64,000 nucleotides of DNA from JACKIP01 sp963710165 (GTDB taxonomy: Bacteria; Pseudomonadota; Alphaproteobacteria; Micavibrionales; Micavibrionaceae), in the NCBI GenBank assembly GCA_963710165.1, contig CAVPYZ010000005.1, positions 62,001 through 126,000 of the forward strand. The letters run 5' to 3'. A program made the position numbers and the translations under genes. Below, one piece after another: positions 24,773 to 32,619 of this stretch; position 1 is the stretch's first letter; the number at the start of each line of letters is the position of its first letter. Below the pieces are notes generated by a model that saw nothing but the letters and a program-made list of their open reading frames with translations, ran no database searches and was not told where the DNA came from.

Positions 24773-25315
24773 ATGTTCGGTTTATTCAAAAAGAAACAAA
24801 CACCCGAAAGTTTAGAGGCACAGGCGCTGTATGACGTGGTCGTGACACAGGCACGCAAGCCCCATTTTTACGAAGAGGTGAACGTGCCTGATGATATTGA
24901 TGGCCGTTTTGAAATGATCTCTCTGCACCAGCTCCTCGTCCTGTTTCGTATGGAGCAATTGGGGGAGGATGCCAAAGCCCTATCACAAGAGCTATTTGAT
25001 AAAATGTTTCTGGATATGGACAGGTCTCTGCGCGAAATGGGAATAAGCGACTTAAGTGTGCCAAAGCACATGAAGCGTATGTTACAGGGCTTTAATGGCC
25101 GCACCCATGCTTATAAAGACGCTATTCTAAATAATGATATTGAAACGCTGTCCGCGGCGCTGCGTAGAAATGCATATGGAAGCGCGAAGGAGCCCATTAA
25201 TGATGAAACCGTTGAAAAAATGTGCGGCTATATTGATAAACAATGGCAACATTTATGCGGGTTGGATTTAAAAAACTTTAAAACCGCAGGAAATATATTT
25301 ATAGAGGATATATAA
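24773..25315 (+). CDS. Ubiquinol-cytochrome c chaperone (CBP3-type), 180 aa
   Basis: Assists assembly of the cytochrome bc1 complex. The pattern ALYDVVVTQARKPHFYEEVN, then RFEMISLHQLLVLFRM, and LFDKMFLDMDRSLREMG, is the CBP3/UQCC1 domain; residues DLSVPKHMKRM follow. The length is typical of alphaproteobacterial members. It is followed after two bases by the DUF177 gene and begins the conserved cluster running to fabH. Confidence 0.9.
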   Translation: MFGLFKKKQTPESLEAQALYDVVVTQARKPHFYEEVNVPDDIDGRFEMISLHQLLVLFRMEQLGEDAKALSQELFDKMFLDMDRSLREMGISDLSVPKHMKRMLQGFNGRTHAYKDAILNNDIETLSAALRRNAYGSAKEPINDETVEKMCGYIDKQWQHLCGLDLKNFKTAGNIFIEDI

Positions 25316-25317
25316 AA

Positions 25318-25920
25318 ATGAGGATTAAGATCATGGCAGAATCTGCAGATCATAAACATGGCAATGTGTCGGAATGGTTATATAACGTGGATACGTCCAC
25401 CATTCAGGATAAAAACGTCCGTTTGACAATATCACCGGAAGAGGAAGATAAGCCACATCTTGAGCGTCGGCTTGAGATTAAAGAGCTGAATTCCGTTGTG
25501 GCAAAAATGACTTTGAAACGACTAAATCGTCGCGTTATAAAAGTGTCCGGAACTTTTGCAGCGGATATTACGCAAGAATGCGTTGTCACGCTGCAACCTG
25601 TGAAAAACCATCTAGAAGATAGCTTTGAGACATGGTACGCCGATCCGGAACAGGCGGTTTCCTTTGCCCGCGCGCGCCATGAGCGTGATAAGGAAAAACG
25701 CATGGATGAGCGCCCGATGTTGGATGAAAAAGACGATCCGGAACCGATTATCGACGGCAAGATCAATCTGGGTGAAATCGTGACACAATATCTGTCTCTT
25801 GCTATTGATCCTTTCCCGCGTAGCGAAGAGGCGAAAAAAATGTTGGAAGAAAGTAACGATCCTACGCCGGCCAAGGTGAACCCCTTTGCGGCATTAAAGG
25901 CATTAAAAGAGGAAAAGTAA
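25318..25920 (+). CDS. yceD: DUF177/YceD-family protein, 200 aa
   Basis: Belongs to the YceD (DUF177) family, whose bacterial and plant members help accumulate 23S rRNA or ribosomes. Recognised by the central VSGTFAADITQECVVTLQPV and by DGKINLGEIVTQYLSLAIDP. Typical position directly before rpmF. ATG 25318 and ATG 25333 (MAESADHKH) are both possible starts. The C-terminus ends NPFAALKALK. Confidence 0.88.
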   Translation: MRIKIMAESADHKHGNVSEWLYNVDTSTIQDKNVRLTISPEEEDKPHLERRLEIKELNSVVAKMTLKRLNRRVIKVSGTFAADITQECVVTLQPVKNHLEDSFETWYADPEQAVSFARARHERDKEKRMDERPMLDEKDDPEPIIDGKINLGEIVTQYLSLAIDPFPRSEEAKKMLEESNDPTPAKVNPFAALKALKEEK

Positions 25921-25988
25921 ACTTTTCTCTTGAATTTTTCCGCGCGCTTCGTTAAAGATAACAGACTTTTTAAATAAGGATTTTAGAT

Positions 25989-26168
25989 ATGGCTGTTCCA
26001 AAGAGAAAAACAACACCTGCAAAACGTGGTTCACGTCGTGCGCACGACTCTTTGAAAACTGTAAACTGGGTTGAAGACTCAAATTCCGGTGAAGCAAAAC
26101 GTCGTCACCACATCGACTTGAAAACAGGTATGTATAAAGGTCGTCAGGTTCTGGACGACGCTGAATAA
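25989..26168 (+). CDS. rpmF: 50S ribosomal protein L32, 59 aa
   Basis: A basic 59-residue protein starting MAVPKRKTTPAKRGSRRAHD, the L32 signature, and ending in the alphaproteobacterial RRHHIDLKTGMYKGRQV pattern. AAGGA lies 10-14 bases upstream of the ATG. It lies between yceD and plsX, as in most proteobacteria. Confidence 0.97.
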   Translation: MAVPKRKTTPAKRGSRRAHDSLKTVNWVEDSNSGEAKRRHHIDLKTGMYKGRQVLDDAE

Positions 26169-26169
26169 A

Positions 26170-26211
26170 GATGTTATTTGATGATTAGGGTTTTCTAATT
26201 ATTATAACATC
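26170..26211 (+). promoter_or_regulatory. Two-stem hairpin between rpmF and plsX
   Basis: GATGTTAT (26170-26177) pairs with ATAACATC (26204-26211), enclosing a second stem ATTAG/CTAAT. The hairpin starts two bases after the rpmF stop and ends 15 bases before plsX. It has no T-run of terminator length, so partial termination or RNA processing between a highly expressed ribosomal gene and the lipid genes is more likely than full termination. Confidence 0.5.
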
Positions 26212-26225
26212 GAGATTTTCTTTAC

Positions 26226-27269
26226 ATGACAATTACACTTGCGATAGATGCTATGGGCGGCGATCATGGGGTCAAAGCCACAGTCGCAGGTGCGGCGCTG
26301 TGCTTAAAACAGCGCAAACACGATAAATTTCTATTTTTTGGTAAGAAAGAGCAAATCGAAAAAGCGATGATCCGTCATCCCTCTCTTCGTAATGTCAGCC
26401 AGATTATTCATACAGATCAAATGATTGCAGGGGACGAAAAACCCTCTGTTGCCCTACGTCAGGGTAAGGAATCGAGCATGCGTCTCGCCATAAATGCTGT
26501 TGCTGATGGCCGCGCGCAAGCTGTGATCTCTTCGGGTAATACGGGCGCGCTGATGGCGATGTCAAAAATGGTCTTGAAAACACTACCCGAAATTCGTCGT
26601 CCCGCTATTGCCAGCGTTTTCCCGACGCAAAAGGGGGAAACAGTGATGCTGGATCTGGGGGCAAATACGTCATGCGATTCAGATAATCTTGTGCAATTTG
26701 CCATTCTGGGCGCGGTTTTCTCAAAAATTATCAAGGGCCATAATCGCCCGACAGTCGGGCTTTTAAATGTGGGGACAGAAAGCATCAAAGGCCCCGATCA
26801 TATCCGCGTCGCAGGCGAAAAATTGCGCATGTCCGAATTTCCAGGCGTATACTATGGCAATATTGAGGGCAATGATATTCCGCGTGGCACAACCGACGTG
26901 GTGGTCACAGACGGCTTTACCGGAAACGTGGCGCTAAAAGTGGCGGAGGGAACAAGCGAGCTTGTCAGTCAATTTGTCAAAGACGCCTTCAAATCATCAT
27001 TCATGGCTGTTCTGGGGGCTATCTTTGCGGGCGCCGCCCTTAAAAAAATGAAGAAAAAAATGGATCCGCGTTTTTATAATGGCGGCATGTTTCTGGGGCT
27101 GAACGGTATCTGTGTTAAAAGCCACGGCAGTAGTGACGCATACGGTTTTTCAAGGGCTTTATTGGTCGCAACCGATCTGGCCACAAATAATTATAATCAA
27201 AAGGTCGCAGAAGAGCTGGAAAAACTTCGCGAGAGGGAAATCTTCGATACAATCGGAGAGCAGGGATAA
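26226..27269 (+). CDS. plsX: Phosphate acyltransferase PlsX, 347 aa
   Basis: Converts acyl-ACP to acyl-phosphate, the first step of phospholipid synthesis with PlsY. Diagnostic segments: LAIDAMGGDHGVKATVAGA at the start, AVISSGNTGALMAM, RPAIASVFPTQKG, and DVVVTDGFTGNVALKVAEG; the C-terminus has GLNGICVKSHGSSDA. Normal length, no breaks. It is followed by fabH three bases later. Confidence 0.97.
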   Translation: MTITLAIDAMGGDHGVKATVAGAALCLKQRKHDKFLFFGKKEQIEKAMIRHPSLRNVSQIIHTDQMIAGDEKPSVALRQGKESSMRLAINAVADGRAQAVISSGNTGALMAMSKMVLKTLPEIRRPAIASVFPTQKGETVMLDLGANTSCDSDNLVQFAILGAVFSKIIKGHNRPTVGLLNVGTESIKGPDHIRVAGEKLRMSEFPGVYYGNIEGNDIPRGTTDVVVTDGFTGNVALKVAEGTSELVSQFVKDAFKSSFMAVLGAIFAGAALKKMKKKMDPRFYNGGMFLGLNGICVKSHGSSDAYGFSRALLVATDLATNNYNQKVAEELEKLREREIFDTIGEQG

Positions 27270-27272
27270 AGT

Positions 27273-28226
27273 ATGATCAGATCACGCATCGTTAGTAGCG
27301 GACATTATTTACCGGAAAAAACGCTTACCAATTATGATTTGGAAAAAATGGTAGATACAAACCATGACTGGATTGTGCAAAGAACTGGTATTCATGAGCG
27401 TCATATCGCCGCCGAGAATGAAAAAGCGTCTGATCTAGCCATCGCCGCCGCAAAACAGGCTTTAGACAATTCTGATTTAAAGGCAGAAGACATTGACGGT
27501 GTGATCGTCGCAACGGCAACAGCCGATCGTGCCTTTCCATCTGTGGGGGTCGCGGTTCAACACGCGCTCGGTATAAAAAACGGTCCTGCATTCGATATTT
27601 CTGCGGCGTGTAGCGGTTTTGTTTATGCGCTAAGTACCGCAGATGCCCTGATTAAAACGCGACAGGTCAAAAGAATGTTGGTCATTGGCGCAGAGAAATT
27701 TTCTTCGCTTCTGGACTGGAATGACAGGCGCACATGTGTGCTATTTGGTGACGGAGCGGGGGCGATGATCTTAGAAGTCTGTGAGGGGCAGGGTACAACA
27801 GATGATCAGGGCTTGCTCACATCTCATCTGCATGCCGATGGTCAGTATCAAGACATGCTTTATGTTGATGCAAAAACCGGCTTTATCAACATGGACGGAC
27901 AGGAAGTCTTTAAGTTCGCGGTCAATTCTATGAGCAAAATCGTGTCGGAAACACTTGAAAGCGTCGATCTGAAGCCATCCGATATTGACTGGCTGATCCC
28001 GCATCAGGCAAATGTACGTATTTTGGAAGCCACGGCACGTAAGTTGAAAATGCCGATGGAGCAAGTGATTATAACTGTTAATAAACATGGAAATACATCT
28101 GCCGCCTCCATCCCTTTGGCGTTTCATACAGCGGTGATGGAAGATAAATTAAAACGCGGCGATCTGATTTTATTCGAAGCGCTTGGCGGCGGTTTCACAT
28201 GGGGGTCTGCCCTTATGCGTTACTAG
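27273..28226 (+). CDS. fabH: Beta-ketoacyl-ACP synthase III, 317 aa
   Basis: Starts fatty-acid chains by condensing acetyl-CoA with malonyl-ACP. The catalytic triad is complete: Cys in DISAACSGFVYAL, His in IPHQANVRI and Asn in KHGNTSAASIPLA. The glycine-rich LFGDGAGAMIL and the end ALGGGFTWGSALMRY are typical. It shares a transcript with plsX. Its last four bases overlap the stop of the opposite-strand P-loop gene. Confidence 0.97.
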   Translation: MIRSRIVSSGHYLPEKTLTNYDLEKMVDTNHDWIVQRTGIHERHIAAENEKASDLAIAAAKQALDNSDLKAEDIDGVIVATATADRAFPSVGVAVQHALGIKNGPAFDISAACSGFVYALSTADALIKTRQVKRMLVIGAEKFSSLLDWNDRRTCVLFGDGAGAMILEVCEGQGTTDDQGLLTSHLHADGQYQDMLYVDAKTGFINMDGQEVFKFAVNSMSKIVSETLESVDLKPSDIDWLIPHQANVRILEATARKLKMPMEQVIITVNKHGNTSAASIPLAFHTAVMEDKLKRGDLILFEALGGGFTWGSALMRY

Positions 28227-28876
28227 GCAACATCCAGAACAGCGCTGTAAACACCACCATCCGCCATCAGGTAATCTGGCGGTATCTGCGCGGCGGCGGA
28301 CTCGATTTTATCACGCGTGACATTTTCGAAAAAGTCAGCAAATTTTTGATCATAGATCCGCGCGTTATGAACAATCATTGATACTATTCTGTCCCAATCT
28401 TCAAACCCGTCAATACGGCTCATCACAATTTCCAAATCTGCCAAATCTCTAAATTCCGCCGGAACATTCTGTAAAAATATTATATCCCCCTTTTCTTTCC
28501 ATGCCTGTTGAATGTCAGCGGCGGCAAGACGTCTACCATCAGGCGTTTTTAACAAATCATAGGGGTTTTGACACGCCACATCGGCGTCAATAAAATGCAA
28601 TTTTAGAGAAACAGGGTCATTTTCACTTGCCGTGCGCCATGTTGTCTCTCCGATCACGTCTAAGGCAGAGGTACGTATATCGATGAGCTGTGCACTAAAC
28701 GCTGTCGGGATAAGGCTTTTGCCGGCATTACCTGAACCGTTAATCATAATAATGACAGGCTTCTCTTGTTCGAATAGAGACGGATTCAAATGCAGCGCGG
28801 TCAATTGTGAAAGCGCAATAAGTTCGGCCCGCGTATGAAGGTCGGTCATAAAAGAATGCGGAGCAAGGTTTTGCAT
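28223..28876 (-). CDS. P-loop NTPase-like hypothetical protein, 217 aa
   Basis: A soluble protein with a Walker A-like loop MINGSGNAGKSL at about residues 43-54 and a later LHFIDADVACQ that could serve as Walker B. After that comes LEIVMSRIDGFEDW. The fold suggests a small nucleotide-binding kinase or GTPase-like enzyme; I cannot name a family. It is inserted on the opposite strand between fabH and ihfA, which are usually adjacent, so it may be a lineage-specific addition. Confidence 0.6.
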   Translation of the reverse strand: MQNLAPHSFMTDLHTRAELIALSQLTALHLNPSLFEQEKPVIIMINGSGNAGKSLIPTAFSAQLIDIRTSALDVIGETTWRTASENDPVSLKLHFIDADVACQNPYDLLKTPDGRRLAAADIQQAWKEKGDIIFLQNVPAEFRDLADLEIVMSRIDGFEDWDRIVSMIVHNARIYDQKFADFFENVTRDKIESAAAQIPPDYLMADGGVYSAVLDVA

Positions 28877-29026
28877 GGCTATGACATAATACGCTTTAAA
28901 ACAAATGTCAAAATTTTCTGTTTAAGAAAAAAACTTATCCCCTTGTAGGATAAAAATTTTATGCTTTTTGTTTGACCTGTTTTTAAGGAATAACTATGGT
29001 GGGGATATTACACAAAGGATTAAACA

Positions 29027-29323
29027 ATGAGTCAGAAAACAGTCACACGCGCTGATTTGGCAGATTCCATATATGAGCAAGTCGGCTTGTCACGGAATGA
29101 ATCTGCAGATTTGGTTGAAAGTATTATAGACGAGATGTCAGACGCGCTGGTCAAGGGTGATAACGTGAAAATATCATCATTCGGAAGCCTTGCCGTACGT
29201 CAAAAGTCGGAGCGTATTGGACGTAATCCGAAAACAGGCGAAGAAGTGCCGATTACGCCGCGTAAGGTTTTGGTGTTTCGTGCCTCTCACGTATTAAAAA
29301 ACCGCATTAATGGCGACGCTTAA
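29027..29323 (+). CDS. ihfA: Integration host factor alpha subunit, 98 aa
   Basis: A DNA-bending nucleoid protein of the HU/IHF family. The N-terminus TRADLADSIYEQVGLSR matches IhfA rather than HU. The DNA-intercalating arm reads ERIGRNPKTGEEVPI, then PRKVLVFRASHVLK. IHF is a classical cofactor of tyrosine integrases, so it may serve the two islands in this window. It is followed by the MerR gene in the conserved order. Confidence 0.95.
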   Translation: MSQKTVTRADLADSIYEQVGLSRNESADLVESIIDEMSDALVKGDNVKISSFGSLAVRQKSERIGRNPKTGEEVPITPRKVLVFRASHVLKNRINGDA

Positions 29324-29350
29324 AAATTTAAAAAAATAATAGGATAATAT

Positions 29351-29866
29351 ATGGAACTCGTTTCTAAAAAAATGACGCCAGAAGATCAGCAAGACGCACC
29401 GAAGACTCACGTGACCAAGGTTGGTAAAAAAGCGCCTGGCGCGTTCCTGACAATCAGCGAAGTCGCCGAAGAGCTTGATCTTCAACAGCATGTATTGCGC
29501 TTTTGGGAAACCAAGTTCTCTCAGGTAAAGCCTCTCAAACGCGGCGGGGGTCGTCGCTATTACCGTCCGGAAGATGTGACATTATTAAAAGTCATACATT
29601 CCCTTCTTTATACAGATAAATATACAATCAAGGGCGTGCAGAAGCTTTTGAAGGGTCAAAGCAAGATGCAGATTATACAAAGCTTTGTCTCCAATAATAA
29701 TGATCGTCCGTCGCAAATTGCCTCGAATGATCAAACGGTTGAGGCAAAGAAAATGTCGCCTGAGATGACACCTTCGACAGACGGCTTAAATGGAATGCAC
29801 AAGCAGTTATTGAAAGAAACGATCGAAGATTTGAAAGAACTGCGTTCTATGATTTCCAATTCATAA
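29351..29866 (+). CDS. MerR-family transcriptional regulator, 171 aa
   Basis: An N-terminal MerR helix-turn-helix: FLTISEVAEELDLQQHVLRF, then WETKFSQVKPLKRGGGRRYY, where the wing and RYYRPEDV are diagnostic. The C-terminal part is helical, with no Cys metal site, so it is not a metal sensor. The gene directly follows ihfA in most Alphaproteobacteria and is usually followed by tRNA-Pro, as here. The target is unknown. Confidence 0.9.
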   Translation: MELVSKKMTPEDQQDAPKTHVTKVGKKAPGAFLTISEVAEELDLQQHVLRFWETKFSQVKPLKRGGGRRYYRPEDVTLLKVIHSLLYTDKYTIKGVQKLLKGQSKMQIIQSFVSNNNDRPSQIASNDQTVEAKKMSPEMTPSTDGLNGMHKQLLKETIEDLKELRSMISNS

Positions 29867-29891
29867 TTTTTCAGTTATATATATTAAAATT

Positions 29892-29968
29892 CGGAGCGTG
29901 GCGCAGTCTGGTAGCGCACTAAGCTGGGGGCTTAGGGGTCGCAGGTTCAAGTCCTGTCGCTCCGACCA
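29892..29968 (+). tRNA. tRNA-Pro (GGG)
   Basis: A complete cloverleaf with acceptor CGGAGCG/CGCTCCG, anticodon stem CTAAG/CTTAG with loop CTGGGGG (anticodon GGG), GGTTCAAGT in the T arm and an encoded CCA. Its 3' 67 bases are repeated at the far end of the island that follows, so it is the integration target and was kept intact. Confidence 0.97.
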
Positions 29969-29971
29969 TTT
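29902..29971. repeat. Left 70 bp attachment repeat (tRNA-Pro 3' part)
   Basis: These 70 bases, covering the tRNA from the D arm through CCA plus three T, are identical to 47884-47953. A direct repeat this long in a tRNA gene with an integrase 90 bases away marks the left boundary of the island. Confidence 0.95.
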
Positions 29972-30023
29972 ATTTCAATGACTTACAGGCTTTTCCTAAG
30001 AAATTAAATTAAGATATTTTTCC

Positions 30024-30046
30024 TTTTGTCACAAATCTGTCACAGT
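30024..30046. promoter_or_regulatory. Left copy of a 23 bp GTCACA motif, candidate integrase arm site
   Basis: Two GTCACA units spaced 12 bases apart lie just before the integrase ATG. The same 23 bases, with one mismatch, occur at 47756-47778, about 105 bases inside the other island end and in the same orientation. Arm-type integrase sites show this arrangement. It also overlaps the likely integrase promoter. Confidence 0.6.
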
Positions 30047-30059
30047 AAGGAAACTCTTA

Positions 30060-31055
30060 ATGGCGTCAATTCGCAAGCGTGGAAAGAAATATCAAGCACA
30101 AATCAGGCGTTGTAATCGACAGTTAATCTCAAGGACATTTATAAAAAAGTCAGACGCTCAAATATGGGCAAGAGAGATTGAATGTAAGTTAGATCGTGGT
30201 GATATTCACGATAAACCAAAAGGACTAAGTAATATCCGCTTAGGTGACGTAATTGAACGTTATTTAGTTGAAATTAGCGTGAAGAAAAAAAGTTACGATG
30301 TAGAATTTTTTATTTTAAATGCCTTTCTAAGATCTGATATTTCAAAGCTATATTTGAACGAATTAAAAACATCAGATTTTTATGATTATCGTGCGGCACG
30401 ATTGAACGTTGTAAAAATTGGTACGGTTCAACATGAATTATCTATAATAAAACACGCACTTGATGTCGCAAAAAACGAATGGAGTATGCCACTTTCTTAC
30501 AATCCATTAAATAATCTCAAAAGACTACCAGTAAGAAATGCTCGTAATAGACGACTTCATCAAGAAGAATTTGAGGCAATTTTAAAAGCATCGGCAATGA
30601 CAAAAAATCCAGTTATTATGCCTATAATTGAGTTTGCCCTAGAAACAGCAATGAGAAGGGGAGAGATTTTGAATATTGAGTGGCGCGATATTGATACATT
30701 AAGACGGGTCTTGCATATACCTTTAGCAAAAAACGGGCATGAGAGAACTATTCCTCTAACTACTTGTGCTACTGAAATATTAAATAATATGAACATATAC
30801 AAAAGACCGTTTCCTATTACTGCAAATGCTTTACGAATGGCATGGGATCGATTGACGAGAAGAGCAGGAGTTACAGATTTGCATTTTCATGACTTACGTC
30901 ATGAAGCAATTAGCCGTTTCTTTGAAATGGGCCTTTCTATCCCAGAAGTCGCATCAATCAGTGGTCATCGAGACTACAGGATGCTTTTTCGATATACCCA
31001 CTTGAAGCCAGAAAATTTAGTTAACAAAATTAATAAACAGGAGAAAAAACCATGA
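30060..31055 (+). CDS. Tyrosine-type site-specific integrase, 331 aa
   Basis: An N-terminal basic arm domain (MASIRKRGKKYQAQIRR), a core-binding domain and a catalytic domain. The first catalytic Arg is in LETAMRRGEILNIEW, followed by HDLRHEAISR, then GHRDYRMLFRYTHL carrying the final His-Arg and Tyr. It presumably cuts tRNA-Pro. Its last four bases overlap the phosphoesterase start (ATGA), so the two are translated together. The start follows AAGGAAACTCTTA. Confidence 0.95.
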   Translation: MASIRKRGKKYQAQIRRCNRQLISRTFIKKSDAQIWAREIECKLDRGDIHDKPKGLSNIRLGDVIERYLVEISVKKKSYDVEFFILNAFLRSDISKLYLNELKTSDFYDYRAARLNVVKIGTVQHELSIIKHALDVAKNEWSMPLSYNPLNNLKRLPVRNARNRRLHQEEFEAILKASAMTKNPVIMPIIEFALETAMRRGEILNIEWRDIDTLRRVLHIPLAKNGHERTIPLTTCATEILNNMNIYKRPFPITANALRMAWDRLTRRAGVTDLHFHDLRHEAISRFFEMGLSIPEVASISGHRDYRMLFRYTHLKPENLVNKINKQEKKP

Positions 31056-31972
31056 AAAACTACGACATTGTCGGCGACATCCACGGTTGTGCGGATAAGC
31101 TGGAACAGTTACTACAAAAAATGGGATATGACATGAAAGGAAATGTTTATACCCATCCAACACGAAAGGTAATCTTTCTGGGGGACTTTATTGATCGGGG
31201 GGCGCAACAAAAACGAACTTTGGATCTTGTTCGTCCCATGATAAAAAACGGTGAAGCCTTAAGTGTAATGGGTAATCATGAATTCAATGCCATCTGTTAT
31301 GCCACTAAAAACAGAGATATGTACGTTCGTAAACATACAGATAAAAACACACATCAGCATGAAGCTTTTCTGGAGGAATTCCCTTTTGGTTCTGATGAAT
31401 ATCATGACGCTATTGAATGGTTTAAAACGCTACCTGTCTATCTGGACTTTGATCATTTTGGTGTAGTTCATGCATGTTGGCATTCAGATAGCATTAGTGA
31501 TTTAGATGATGGTTTGACCAAAGATAACCGATTAACTGATCAAGCCATTTTGAATTATAAGGATAAAAAGCATCCACATCATCAAGCGATAGAGATATTG
31601 TTAAAAGGACCTGAATTTGTATTGCCCGAAGGAATTTCTTTCAAGGATAAAGATGGTCATGAACGTAAAAGCTCCCGTCTGAAATGGTGGGCAGATCCAG
31701 CAAGTCCTTTATATGATCAACTTGAATTTGGCGGTGCCGAATTAAATGAAGCCCAAATACAAATTCTGAACCAAGCGGCAAAACCAGATCAAATGGATTT
31801 AGAAGATAAAGTTATCTTTGTTGGGCATTATTGGCTGACTGGAATTCCTGAACCTTTATCCGACAAAGTTGCATGCGTTGATTACAGCGTAGCAAAGGAT
31901 GGAAAAATGACTGGATACTCTTACTATAATGATCACGGCATTAAAAAAGGTAATTTTGTGTGGGTGGATTAA
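31052..31972 (+). CDS. Calcineurin-like metallophosphoesterase, 306 aa
   Basis: A PPP-type phosphatase or nucleotide hydrolase. Metal-binding motifs are in order: YDIVGDIHGCADKLEQLL (D-x-H), VIFLGDFIDRGAQQ (G-D-x-x-D-R-G), VMGNHEFNA (G-N-H-E), VVHACWHS and FVGHYWLTG. The closest families I know are the bacterial PrpE/ApaH-like enzymes, which act on diadenosine polyphosphates or phosphoproteins; substrate unknown. It is translationally coupled to the integrase, an unusual arrangement that makes it fixed island cargo. A role in signalling during phage attack is speculation. Confidence 0.88.
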   Translation: MKNYDIVGDIHGCADKLEQLLQKMGYDMKGNVYTHPTRKVIFLGDFIDRGAQQKRTLDLVRPMIKNGEALSVMGNHEFNAICYATKNRDMYVRKHTDKNTHQHEAFLEEFPFGSDEYHDAIEWFKTLPVYLDFDHFGVVHACWHSDSISDLDDGLTKDNRLTDQAILNYKDKKHPHHQAIEILLKGPEFVLPEGISFKDKDGHERKSSRLKWWADPASPLYDQLEFGGAELNEAQIQILNQAAKPDQMDLEDKVIFVGHYWLTGIPEPLSDKVACVDYSVAKDGKMTGYSYYNDHGIKKGNFVWVD

Positions 31973-32055
31973 AATAATCTGAAATTGGAGAAGAAAGCAC
32001 ATGAAAAATTTGGTGCGGTCTTTTCTTTTTATTCTGTATCTTATACGGTTGCCTT

Positions 32056-32451
32056 ATGAAAGTAATTTTAAACATTTTATTTCTTTTAATATTCATACCT
32101 ACAAATGTTTTTGCTGTAGAACTTACTACAAAGCAAAAAAAAGATTGGGCTTACTTGGAAACGCTTAGTAGAGATGCACAAGAATCTTTTTTATGTATGG
32201 TTATTTTTGGAAGCGAAAAGCAAAATGTATTATTAAATAAAGCATCGACCTATCATAAAAAAATAACTGACGAACTTGCATATGAAGTTGATCTGTATAT
32301 TGAAAATAATTCGCATTTAATAAATAAAAATGAAACCAAAAATAATTTCATTTACAGAATATGGTGGCTAGTCATAAATTTTCAAAAAGAAATTCTTTTA
32401 GAAGATCTTGATATTGAAGAGTGTGCGAGTAACGCCATTAGTAAGTATTAA
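32056..32451 (+). CDS. Secreted hypothetical protein, 131 aa
   Basis: A signal peptide (VILNILFLLIFIPTNVFA, cleavage near residue 20) followed by a 110-residue helical domain with two Cys (FLCMV and IEECAS) that could form a disulfide in the periplasm. I recognise no family. It lies in the island on the integrase strand, with AT-rich flanks, and may be an independent transcription unit. Confidence 0.6.
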   Translation: MKVILNILFLLIFIPTNVFAVELTTKQKKDWAYLETLSRDAQESFLCMVIFGSEKQNVLLNKASTYHKKITDELAYEVDLYIENNSHLINKNETKNNFIYRIWWLVINFQKEILLEDLDIEECASNAISKY

Positions 32452-32619
32452 ATGCTTAGCCGCTTGATTGACATTACTGGAAAAAATTCTGAATTCATGT
32501 TTGTAGTCCATAATTTATAATCATTTCTTTGTCTTTATATAACTCATTCATTATAAATAAAATATACGTAATCATATTTGTCCAACAAGATTAGACGTGA
32601 CTATTACAGAAAGAACACT

